64,000 nt of DNA. It comes from Parcubacteria group bacterium M10-OD1-1 (GTDB taxonomy: Bacteria > Patescibacteria > Paceibacteria > Moranbacterales > UBA2206). Positions 18,591 to 25,930 of the stretch are shown here, piece by piece; the first letter of the stretch is position 1; the number at the start of each line of letters is the position of its first letter. The notes below the pieces were generated by a model. The model did not search any database, was not told where the DNA came from, and was given only the letters and a program-made list of their open reading frames with translations. Location: NCBI GenBank assembly GCA_003056145.1, contig LSNL01000001.1:1-64000 (forward strand). Reading direction: 5' to 3'. The translations under genes and the position numbers were made by a program.

Positions 18591-18689
18591 AATTTAATCG
18601 TACTATATTCCAATAAAATAAGCAAAATACTTTACATTCTTCTTTTAATTATTTATAATTATTGGATAAATTATTTTTAGGGAAAATTT

Positions 18690-19265
18690 ATGCTCACTAA
18701 AATAATAAAACAAATTAAAGCTAATAAAATTGTTTTTATGCCAAGCGACACAATCTACGGTCTTTTTGGTTGTGCCCTTAGTTCCAGGACTGTTGAAGAA
18801 ATATATTCTCTGAAATCCAGAGATCCTAGAAAGCCACTGATTATTATGTTAAGTTCAATTGATGACCTTCTTCTTTTTGAAGTTAATCTTAATCAAAAAG
18901 AGCGAGAAATTCTAGAAAGAATTTGGCCAGAGAAAGTGAGTGTTGTTTTGCCAGTTCCTAGCGAAAAATTTTTCTATCTTCATCGAGGAAAAAATACGCT
19001 AGCTTTCCGTCTGCCTAAAAATGAAGAGCTTCTTTCAATCCTAGAAAATACTGGACCACTTGTCTCCACTAGTGCTAATCTAGAAGGAAAGTCTTATGCA
19101 AAAACCGTAGCTGAAGCAAAAAAATATTTTGGAAATAAAATCAATCTATATATTAACAAAGGAGCTATTAATAGCCCGCCCTCTACTCTTATAAAGATAA
19201 ATAACGGGGAAATTGAAATTCTGAGAAAAGGAGAGTTTATTATTAATCAGACTATTCTTTCTTAA
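18690..19265 (+). CDS. tsaC: L-threonylcarbamoyladenylate synthase (TsaC/YrdC/Sua5 family)
   Basis: Makes threonylcarbamoyl-AMP from threonine, bicarbonate and ATP, the first step of the t6A37 modification of ANN-decoding tRNAs. At 191 residues it is the short TsaC form, without the Sua5 domain. Motifs are VFMPSDTIYGLFGCA near the N-terminus, KSRDPRKPLIIML, and the nucleotide-binding STSANLEGK. ATG at 18690 follows AGGGAAAA. Its 3' end overlaps the convergent MFS gene by 14 bases. The partner tsaE is found at 46838-47260. Confidence 0.92.
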   Translation: MLTKIIKQIKANKIVFMPSDTIYGLFGCALSSRTVEEIYSLKSRDPRKPLIIMLSSIDDLLLFEVNLNQKEREILERIWPEKVSVVLPVPSEKFFYLHRGKNTLAFRLPKNEELLSILENTGPLVSTSANLEGKSYAKTVAEAKKYFGNKINLYINKGAINSPPSTLIKINNGEIEILRKGEFIINQTILS

Positions 19266-20382
19266 GCTCAATATTTTTAGTAGCTAAATAAGTGAAATAA
19301 GTCATAGCCAACGCTATTAAAATAAAAATTAAATGGATATTCCAAACTAACATTAAAGCCATTCCATACAAACTTACCCTGCCAATTGCCACTGGAAATT
19401 CCCGAAATAAAATAAACTCAGCCCCACCTTCTATCTTAGCCTTCTTGTAAACTACACTATTCAAAGGAATCAAAATCAACGCTTCTACAAAACCAACCAT
19501 CAAAGTTGTACTATAAAAAATAATTGGATTCAAAGAAAAAAATCTCACTAACCAAACAACTATTAAGATAATCGCCCCACCCATCATCATCTTTCGCTGA
19601 CTAACTTTGTCAGCATATTTACCAACCAACAAAATAAAAATTACTGATCCAATTGTTCCTAATGTCCCAATATAACCAATTGATAAAATACTACCAAAAC
19701 TTAAAAAAACAAAGATTGGATAAATAACCCCTTCCGCTTCCTCCCTTAAATTTTCAACCACCTCAGCTAAAAAATATTTTCGATAACTAAAAAATAACTC
19801 CCAAAACTTTTTTAGATTAAAGCTATCTTGATAAGGAAATTCTGGTAAAAATAAAAGTGGTACAAGAGAAAATAAATATAAAATTGTAGCCAAAATAAAT
19901 AACGCCTTAAAATTTAAAAGGATAATTATAAAACCAGCTATTACAGGAGAAAATATTTTCAAAATCTTAGGAAACGCAAAGAATTTTCCTAGTTCATTCC
20001 CCATTTTATTTTTAGTAGAGATATTAGTAATCCAAATATGCAGAGGAAACCAGAAAAAAGAGGCTTGAATTGAATTAACTAAAGCAATGACCCAGATAGG
20101 AATAGAATATTTAGTAATATTATAAACTAAAAAATAATACAAAAAAAGAAATGGATAACTTAAGATAGCCGTGTTCCTTAGTCCAATCAATTTAACTAAT
20201 TTATTAGCTAAAAAAAAGAAAACTAAAGTTCCCAGACTATAAATTAAATAAAATAAAATAACATTAGCTAAACTTATCCCTCTACTTAAAAAATAAATAG
20301 GGATAAAAATTGTAATGAAAGAACCAGCAAACGCATAAGTGGATTTCATTAAATAAATATTTTTTAATGACTTTTTCTTCAT
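19252..20382 (-). CDS. MFS transporter
   Basis: Integral membrane protein of 376 residues with about 10-12 predicted helices and a large basic loop in the middle (SYRKYFLAEVVENLREEAEG). The motif GKYADKVSQRKMMMGGAI resembles the MFS loop motif GxxxDrxGrr and marks the start of the second half. No substrate-specific motif is recognised. It overlaps tsaC tail to tail and no operon partner is evident. The ATG at 20382 opens a basic N-terminus (MKKKSLKNIY) as expected for a cytoplasmic start. Confidence 0.75.
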   Translation of the reverse strand: MKKKSLKNIYLMKSTYAFAGSFITIFIPIYFLSRGISLANVILFYLIYSLGTLVFFFLANKLVKLIGLRNTAILSYPFLFLYYFLVYNITKYSIPIWVIALVNSIQASFFWFPLHIWITNISTKNKMGNELGKFFAFPKILKIFSPVIAGFIIILLNFKALFILATILYLFSLVPLLFLPEFPYQDSFNLKKFWELFFSYRKYFLAEVVENLREEAEGVIYPIFVFLSFGSILSIGYIGTLGTIGSVIFILLVGKYADKVSQRKMMMGGAIILIVVWLVRFFSLNPIIFYSTTLMVGFVEALILIPLNSVVYKKAKIEGGAEFILFREFPVAIGRVSLYGMALMLVWNIHLIFILIALAMTYFTYLATKNIELKKE

Positions 20383-21005
20383 ATTTTTAATTACACTACT
20401 TTGATACTTATTGTTTCTCCTGTTATCTTAGCCTAAACTATTTCGAAAAAAGATAAAGTGATGAGATATTTATTTCTTAACTTCTCTGCATAATCAAAAA
20501 AGGTTTTAAATTCTTCACTCATATTTTTGTTTATTTAAACTATAATCTAATTGATATTTTTAGAATAGCATGATACTAGATGGCAAAACAACTCAATCTA
20601 ATCGAGAAACTAGAAAAATTTTTTAAAGTTTCATCTATAGTAACAGGACACTGCATTATCCAGATTCAAATTTAGAAACATAAAACTGAGTTTTTTAAGA
20701 AATTTTACAACTTTTATTTAAAAATTATTAAAAAGTACTTCAAAATATTTATAGACTATTTTAACTAAAAAGTCGATACAAAAATCACTTTTACCTTACC
20801 CTTGATTATCAAAAAATAGGGTTATTGCTTTATAGAGTTTGTTTCAAAATTGTGCAATTTAATCATGCAAAAAAAGATAAACTTTACAAATTTTGTTCTT
20901 TGTATTTCTAGGTAGTAACGGAATTGTTAAAATTGAATATAAAAATCCCGCAGAATGTGAATTACACATTCTGCGGGATTGAACATTACCTGCGCCTGTA
21001 GTGTT
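20383..21005. other. Long A/T-rich intergenic region
   Basis: About 560 bases without a credible gene before the terminator at 20944-20980. The only frame with a plausible start is a 29-codon one on the minus strand (20433-20522, starting MSEEFKTFFDY), which lacks a ribosome binding site and may be a gene remnant. No repeats, tRNA or clear promoter are seen. It marks the left edge of the accessory region that carries the TrmB regulator and the AspRS operon. Confidence 0.5.
20944..20980 (-). terminator. Rho-independent terminator of the 21006-21329 gene
   Basis: A 16-bp perfect stem (20944-20959 with 20965-20980), rich in G/C with a five-base loop, is followed on the minus strand by TTTTTATATT. 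It lies 25 bases after the stop codon of the minus-strand gene. Confidence 0.9.
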
Positions 21006-21329
21006 TTACGGCAGGCCCATCATCGGATCATGCCACACGTTTATTTGTCCTCCTTTAGGAAGGGCTTTGCGGATTAACTCCGCGAGCTCTTCTTGCGAAT
21101 AATCTAACGACCATCGGGCAAAAGCCGGGACAGACTCATGCCTCTTTTTTACCTTAAGAGGTTGGCTCTCTCCCAATCTCATATATGAAATTGGGCGAGA
21201 GAAAGACAAACTAAGCAATTTATCAGAAGCCTCCTTTGGGCTTCTGGCACTTAGTTTCTTTTCAAAAATTATCCACTCAACTGGGGTGCTTCTCGACCAG
21301 TACCCCTGCGAATATTCTATCTTGTACAT
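21006..21329 (-). CDS. Hypothetical small soluble protein with own promoter and terminator
   Basis: A 107-residue protein beginning MYKIEYSQGYWSRSTPVEWI and ending NVWHDPMMGLP. The start at 21329 is chosen because AGGAGGT ends four bases before this ATG; an upstream in-frame ATG would add 14 residues and has no such site. It contains an EELAELIRKALPKGG helix near the C-terminus and no membrane segment. Its base composition is noticeably more G/C-rich than its neighbours. I do not recognise the family. A near-consensus promoter upstream and a strong terminator downstream show a monocistronic, probably well-expressed gene, transcribed divergently from the TrmB-type regulator. Confidence 0.7.
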   Translation of the reverse strand: MYKIEYSQGYWSRSTPVEWIIFEKKLSARSPKEASDKLLSLSFSRPISYMRLGESQPLKVKKRHESVPAFARWSLDYSQEELAELIRKALPKGGQINVWHDPMMGLP

Positions 21330-21376
21330 TTCGACCTCCTTTTTTTGTTTTGAATAATTTGTAGCTTCCACTGTTG

Positions 21377-21438
21377 AATATACACTACAATTGAGTAGAT
21401 GTCAATAGGTATTGACATATATGTGATAACCGTATAAT
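21377..21438. promoter_or_regulatory. Divergent promoters sharing an inverted-repeat operator
   Basis: On the minus strand TTGACA (complement of 21400-21405), 17 bases and TATATT (complement of 21377-21382) drive the 21006-21329 gene. On the plus strand TTGACA (21412-21417), 15 bases and TATAAT (21433-21438) drive the TrmB-type gene; TAATAT at 21435-21440 would give 17-base spacing. The two -35 boxes form one perfect inverted repeat, TGTCAATAGGTATTGACA (21400-21417). A regulator bound there would control both genes at once, and the adjacent regulator is the natural candidate. Confidence 0.75.
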
Positions 21439-21488
21439 ATAAGTATACACTTATATAAAATATTAGCTATTTGTCATTGATATTACTT

Positions 21489-22262
21489 ATGAAAAAAAAA
21501 GATAAAATTTATAATTCATTATACGCACCATTAAAAGAATTGGGTTTGTCTGAGATGGAAATAGATGTCTATATTATTTCTCTAAAATTGGGGCCCTCTC
21601 AAATTTCAACCATTGCCGAACATTTAGGTATTGCTAGACCCAACATTTATAAAATAATAAAAGGTTTAGAAAATAAAGGGTTATCTAAATTTACAACTAA
21701 AACAAAATATCAGCGAAATTTTGTAGTTGAGTCGCCAACCGTGATATTAGAAAAATTTAGAAAAAAGGAAGAAAAATTTATACAAAAAGAAAAAGAATTA
21801 GTTGGTGAGATGCCCTACTTGATTGCAAATTATCAGCAAGGGAGTTTGCCTACCAAAATAAAAATATATCAAGGAAAAGAAGATTTCAGAAAGATATTTT
21901 TTAGTATCTTGAAAGAAGCCGATGATGTAATTTGGTTCTGTGGTTCAGCAAAGGATTTTATCGGTTTTATTTCTTGGTCTGATGAACGAAAATGGATTAG
22001 AGAGAGAATGAAAAAGAACTTATTTATAAAGGCGTTACTTTTGCCTAGCGTAGAGGCAGAGATATTGAAAAAAACAGACAGTAAGCAGTTGAGAAAAACT
22101 AAAATTATGAAAAAAGTTAATCCTTTTCTAACATCATTTCAGCTGTTTGCTAATAAAGTTATTTTTTGGCAACCGATAGCTCCACTAGTTTTGGTAATTG
22201 AAGATCAGTATCTTGTTGAAATGATGAAAAGTATTGTTAAAAAATTGTGGGAAGAGACTTAA
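21489..22262 (+). CDS. TrmB-family transcriptional regulator
   Basis: DNA-binding protein of 257 residues. The winged helix-turn-helix at the N-terminus reads LKELGLSEMEIDVYIISLKLG, then ISTIAEHLGIARPNIYKIIKGLENKGL, typical of TrmB/sugar-specific regulators. A short coiled coil (FRKKEEKFIQKEKELV) precedes a C-terminal PLD-like effector domain with IKIYQGKEDFRKIF and VIWFCGSAKDF. Many members sense sugars, but the short C-terminal region here gives no ligand clue. ATG at 21489 is preferred to a TTG 18 bases upstream. It lies divergently from the 107-residue protein across a palindromic operator. Confidence 0.8.
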   Translation: MKKKDKIYNSLYAPLKELGLSEMEIDVYIISLKLGPSQISTIAEHLGIARPNIYKIIKGLENKGLSKFTTKTKYQRNFVVESPTVILEKFRKKEEKFIQKEKELVGEMPYLIANYQQGSLPTKIKIYQGKEDFRKIFFSILKEADDVIWFCGSAKDFIGFISWSDERKWIRERMKKNLFIKALLLPSVEAEILKKTDSKQLRKTKIMKKVNPFLTSFQLFANKVIFWQPIAPLVLVIEDQYLVEMMKSIVKKLWEET

Positions 22263-22399
22263 TAAAGCAATTACAAAAAGCATGCATTTTTAAGATAAGG
22301 TTTTTGTCGTTGCCTTTGTTTTGATTTAAAAAGAAACCAATTAGCTAGAAAAAAATATGAGTATTCGCCGTTACTTATCGATAAAACACTATTTTTATA

Positions 22400-22906
22400 C
22401 TATTCTTGTTTACTTGAATATCTTTCTCTCCACTCGTTAAGAATTTTTGCTAAATCTTTCGCCGATTTTTTATACGTATTAGGCAAGCCTCCTTCAAAAC
22501 CCGAAATACTTTTTGCCATTTTTTTACTCATATCAAGCGTGACATTCTCTGAATCAGAGTTTTTACGATAGTTAAAAACTACTTTTTTTGCACCACCCAA
22601 CAAGAAAAATCCGATATATTTAGTTCCAAAACTCTCCACATCACTCCATTTTGTAAAAGTACTTCGAGACATTACACATACTTCAAACCCTTTTTCAGAT
22701 AAACGGAGATAAGAACGTTTGTGTGAAAAATTTATAACCGCCACAAAAGAACTAAAACCAAAGAATATTAAAATCAGCCAACCGGTAAGGTCTCCCGTAC
22801 TCGCCAACCAGATACCTCCTACAGTAAAGAACAGCGATATACTTAAAATTACAAACGACTTTAATTTGCTTGGATACAGCACTAGAGACTTTTGATTTTT
22901 ATTCAT
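22400..22906 (-). CDS. STM3941-like membrane protein
   Basis: A 168-residue protein with two N-terminal membrane helices (about 15-35 and 40-60) and a cytosolic PH-like beta domain. Segments such as WSDVESFGTKYIGFFLLGGAKKVVFNY and FEGGLPNTYKKSAKDLAKILNEWRERY match my memory of the STM3941 family of unknown function. No operon partner is clear: it precedes no close same-strand gene and lies downstream of the fusion-synthetase operon with about 275 bases between them. Confidence 0.65.
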   Translation of the reverse strand: MNKNQKSLVLYPSKLKSFVILSISLFFTVGGIWLASTGDLTGWLILIFFGFSSFVAVINFSHKRSYLRLSEKGFEVCVMSRSTFTKWSDVESFGTKYIGFFLLGGAKKVVFNYRKNSDSENVTLDMSKKMAKSISGFEGGLPNTYKKSAKDLAKILNEWRERYSSKQE

Positions 22907-23181
22907 AAAATTTATATCTAATTAATTATTATCTTATGTTTTTCATATCATACTTTAAGCATCTACTGAAAGAATATTAGAAATGCAACGCTCTTTGCAC
23001 TTTTTATTGTCCGTCCAAAACTAACAAAAACCCTTCTGTCGCACCATTAGATTTTATTAGAAATTCCAAAATGGACTATAGAGATATAATAGCATATTTT
23101 ATTTCTACTCGTCGCCATTTCTCCATTTCTTCGCGAACTTGGCGCTACGCTCGTGGTAACTTAGAAAATGTGTCGAAAAAT

Positions 23182-25170
23182 CTATGGAATCAACTTTTTA
23201 TATGTTCTTGGGAAAGGCACTGCATCTTGAACCATGTCCATATCTAGTATTTTCGCAATCAATCGATCAATACCTATACAAAAACCACCGTGTGGAACAG
23301 CTCCATCTACTATAGAAATATAAAACTCATAATCACGAGCATTTATTCCCGAAAGTTGCATCGACTTTCTTATTTTATCACCATCGGTTTGTCGTATTGC
23401 ACCACTTACAAGTTCCCACCCACCAACAATCACATCAAAAGTCTCTGTCAGCCCTTTAGATTTATTTTTAGTATAAAATTTTTTAATAGTATCGGGGTAA
23501 TCTTTTACGACAAAAATATCGTTACCATATTGTTTTTTTACTAGCTGTCCAAGATTTGATTCGCTCACAAGCCCAAGATCATCACCAAGAGTCACTGGAC
23601 TACCATTTTTTCGCAACATATCGACTGCCTCGTGATATGTTAATATCGGTATGTTGTCTACTTCAGGAATAACTAAATAGCGTTGTAAATCAAAAGTTTC
23701 TACAATTTTGTCATTAGATTTTTTTATTATTGAGCAGGCTAGGAAATAAAGCTCTTTTAGATTTTTTGGATTATTGAATTCAATATCAAGCCCGATAGAT
23801 TCTTGTAAATGCCTATATGACTCACTTTCTTCTTTTCTCCAAAATGGACCTATCTCATAAACTTTATCCATCCCTGAGGCTACGAGTATTTGTTTATATA
23901 TTTGGTTAGATTGACGCAAAAAAGCAGTGGTTCCATTAATCCAGTCCACATTGATTGTTCCTCCCTTGTCGATCTTAGGTGGATCGGTTGAAATTCCCAC
24001 AATATGAGGAGTTGTGACTTCTATAAAATTTTCATTATGTAAATATTCTCTTATGCTATTTATCAACTCTCCTCTTTGTTTTATTAAATTAATTTTCTTT
24101 TCATCAAGTTTTAAAGTGTGATTCTTTTGTTTGTAAATATACTTTTTCCCAATATTTTTATTTATCGTATTTATAACAGTATTTAATTTGCTCTGTATGA
24201 CAACTCGCACTTTACTAATCTCTTTTTTACGAAGTTGAGTGTTTTGTTCGGCTATTTTTGATAATTCACTAATATCAACTATAGCATTTAGTTTTTCATT
24301 CAAAATCGGAGGTGAAACAAGATCTACAAAATAGATTTTTGAAGTGTCTGGTATTGTCTTTATTAATCTCTCGACAATTTTTTTAGTATTCTCATTATTA
24401 TCTAGCGCCACCACAACAGAGCTAATATTATTGGAAATTATAAGTTTATCAAGAGATAAATAATGCACAGATATTTCATCGAGATTCTCCTTTTTAATAT
24501 CAATAGGAGTACGATTTAAAATATATACGGGCAAAAATAGTTCACGATTTAATATTTTAGCAATAAGTTTTCCGGATTTTCCGTAACCAACCAAAAGAAC
24601 ACTCTGCTTTTCCTGGGTATTTTGCGCAATAAGCTCGCATGCAATTCTTTCAAGTGATATATTCCCATTAAAAAGACTTGTTCTTAATTTGCAATCCGCA
24701 ACAATCTCAGTTAGCCATTTTGCAATAGTCTTAAGAACTTCAATGCCACCATGGATTCCTGAAAGCAACCCATTATTTATCTGCTTTGAAACTTGTGAGT
24801 CCCCAATTGTGACACTATGTAGCCCAACAACACACTCTGCTAAAAATTTAAGAGCGTCAATATTATGGGACATCTTAATATCTCTTGTCATATCTAAAAT
24901 TCCCTCTTTGGAGTTTTTATCCCATGTCGCCAACAATCTGTCATGGATATAATCAAATGACAAATCATTCATATACGAAGCAACCACTATAACCGCATTG
25001 CATTTTTTTATTATCGCTAAAGATTCAATTTCAATACCTAAATCTTTCTTAAATTTTTCTAAAGCATCCAAGTCACTCTCAAGATTTGCTGAATTCAAAT
25101 TAGACAACGCCCTGTTATCAAGTCTTTGATAGTTAAGTGTCGCACAGATTATTTTAGTATGTAGTTGCAT
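23182..25170 (-). CDS. Glutamyl-tRNA reductase-like protein fused to a class II Asp/Asn-tRNA-synthetase catalytic domain
   Basis: A 662-residue fusion I cannot assign to a named family. Residues 1-345 follow glutamyl-tRNA reductase (HemA) throughout: N-terminal catalytic part with Cys57 in AIIKKCNAVIVV at the place of the active-site TCNR Cys, VVGLHSVTIGDSQVSKQI (HemA: GLDSxVLGEPQI), NADPH-fold SVLLVGYGKSGKLIAKIL (190-207) and helical spacer. Residues 355-662 are an archaeal-type AspRS/AsnRS core: QSNQIYKQ (420-427), motif 2 FWRKEESESYRHLQES and motif 3 HGGFCIGIDRL (627-637). The synthetase's OB-fold anticodon domain is missing. The conserved HemA His is replaced by Phe. Start 25170 gives a HemA-like N-terminus, four bases after the SDR stop. 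Inferred activity: activate an amino acid, perhaps Asp, and reduce it to an aldehyde. Confidence 0.8.
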   Translation of the reverse strand: MQLHTKIICATLNYQRLDNRALSNLNSANLESDLDALEKFKKDLGIEIESLAIIKKCNAVIVVASYMNDLSFDYIHDRLLATWDKNSKEGILDMTRDIKMSHNIDALKFLAECVVGLHSVTIGDSQVSKQINNGLLSGIHGGIEVLKTIAKWLTEIVADCKLRTSLFNGNISLERIACELIAQNTQEKQSVLLVGYGKSGKLIAKILNRELFLPVYILNRTPIDIKKENLDEISVHYLSLDKLIISNNISSVVVALDNNENTKKIVERLIKTIPDTSKIYFVDLVSPPILNEKLNAIVDISELSKIAEQNTQLRKKEISKVRVVIQSKLNTVINTINKNIGKKYIYKQKNHTLKLDEKKINLIKQRGELINSIREYLHNENFIEVTTPHIVGISTDPPKIDKGGTINVDWINGTTAFLRQSNQIYKQILVASGMDKVYEIGPFWRKEESESYRHLQESIGLDIEFNNPKNLKELYFLACSIIKKSNDKIVETFDLQRYLVIPEVDNIPILTYHEAVDMLRKNGSPVTLGDDLGLVSESNLGQLVKKQYGNDIFVVKDYPDTIKKFYTKNKSKGLTETFDVIVGGWELVSGAIRQTDGDKIRKSMQLSGINARDYEFYISIVDGAVPHGGFCIGIDRLIAKILDMDMVQDAVPFPRTYKKLIP

Positions 25171-25174
25171 ATTT

Positions 25175-25930
25175 TTATTTATTATTTCTATATACATTCT
25201 CTACCGTTGCCTGATGTAATGGCGTTACGGTAATTTCATTTATTTGTACATGCTCTGGTGATTCTATGGAAAACTTTATAATTGTAGCGATGTCCTCGGC
25301 TGAAAGAGGTTTAATGCCAAAATATGCTTCTTTTGCCTTTTCTTTATCCCCATCAAAACGCGTAATGCTAAAATTTGTTTCAACTAATCCTGGTTGAATA
25401 TTCGTTATTCTAATTTTATGCTCAATTACATCTTTGCGAAGACCGTCTGAAATAGATTTTACTGCAGCTTTAGTTGCAGAATAGACTATACCTTTTGCAT
25501 AAGTGTTAATACCTGCTATTGAACCCATATTAACAATATGTCCATTATTTTTATCTTTCATATATTTCAAAGCAAACTTTGTAACATAAAGTAGACCTGC
25601 AATATTAGTATTTAACATTGTGTCCCAATCTGAAATAAGGCTTCCTTCAAAACTATCTAGTCCAAGAGCGAGACCTGCGGAATTAATTAGAACCTCTGGA
25701 TATATTTTTTTCTCGTCAAGCATACCAAACATTTTTTTCACTTGTTCGTTGTCTGTAACGTCAACTCCAACTACCATTACTTCTTCATCGGAAACTCCAA
25801 GATCTTTTTTTACATCGTGTAACTTGTCTAAATTTCTAGAACAAAGCACTAATCTATTGCCAGCTTGTAGCTTGTAAGCACATGCTAAACCTATCCCACT
25901 ACTCGCACCTGTTATAAGTATTGTTTTCAT
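25175..25930 (-). CDS. Short-chain dehydrogenase/reductase, YdfG-like
   Basis: NAD(P)-dependent oxidoreductase of 251 residues. It shows the cofactor loop TGASSGIGLACA (8-19), NSAGLALG, the catalytic Ser in NMGSIAGINTYA, and YSATK with Tyr and Lys. The C-terminal half (IQPGLVETNFSITRFDGDKEKA, then PEHVQINEITVTPLHQA) follows E. coli YdfG, which acts on 3-hydroxy acids, malonic semialdehyde and L-allo-threonine. Arg67 in the NRT-like motif suggests NADPH use but this is uncertain. It overlaps aspS by four bases (ATGA) and is followed by the HemA/AspRS fusion four bases later. It is therefore probably the reductase or dehydrogenase step after aldehyde formation. Confidence 0.85.
   Translation of the reverse strand: MKTILITGASSGIGLACAYKLQAGNRLVLCSRNLDKLHDVKKDLGVSDEEVMVVGVDVTDNEQVKKMFGMLDEKKIYPEVLINSAGLALGLDSFEGSLISDWDTMLNTNIAGLLYVTKFALKYMKDKNNGHIVNMGSIAGINTYAKGIVYSATKAAVKSISDGLRKDVIEHKIRITNIQPGLVETNFSITRFDGDKEKAKEAYFGIKPLSAEDIATIIKFSIESPEHVQINEITVTPLHQATVENVYRNNK

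Noticed and set aside
20433..20522. 29-codon minus-strand frame
   Set aside because: No ribosome binding site or recognisable product; too short to claim as a gene.
23182..25170. A simple haem-pathway hemA gene
   Set aside because: The fused synthetase core, the SDR and AspRS partners, and absence of other tetrapyrrole genes argue against it.
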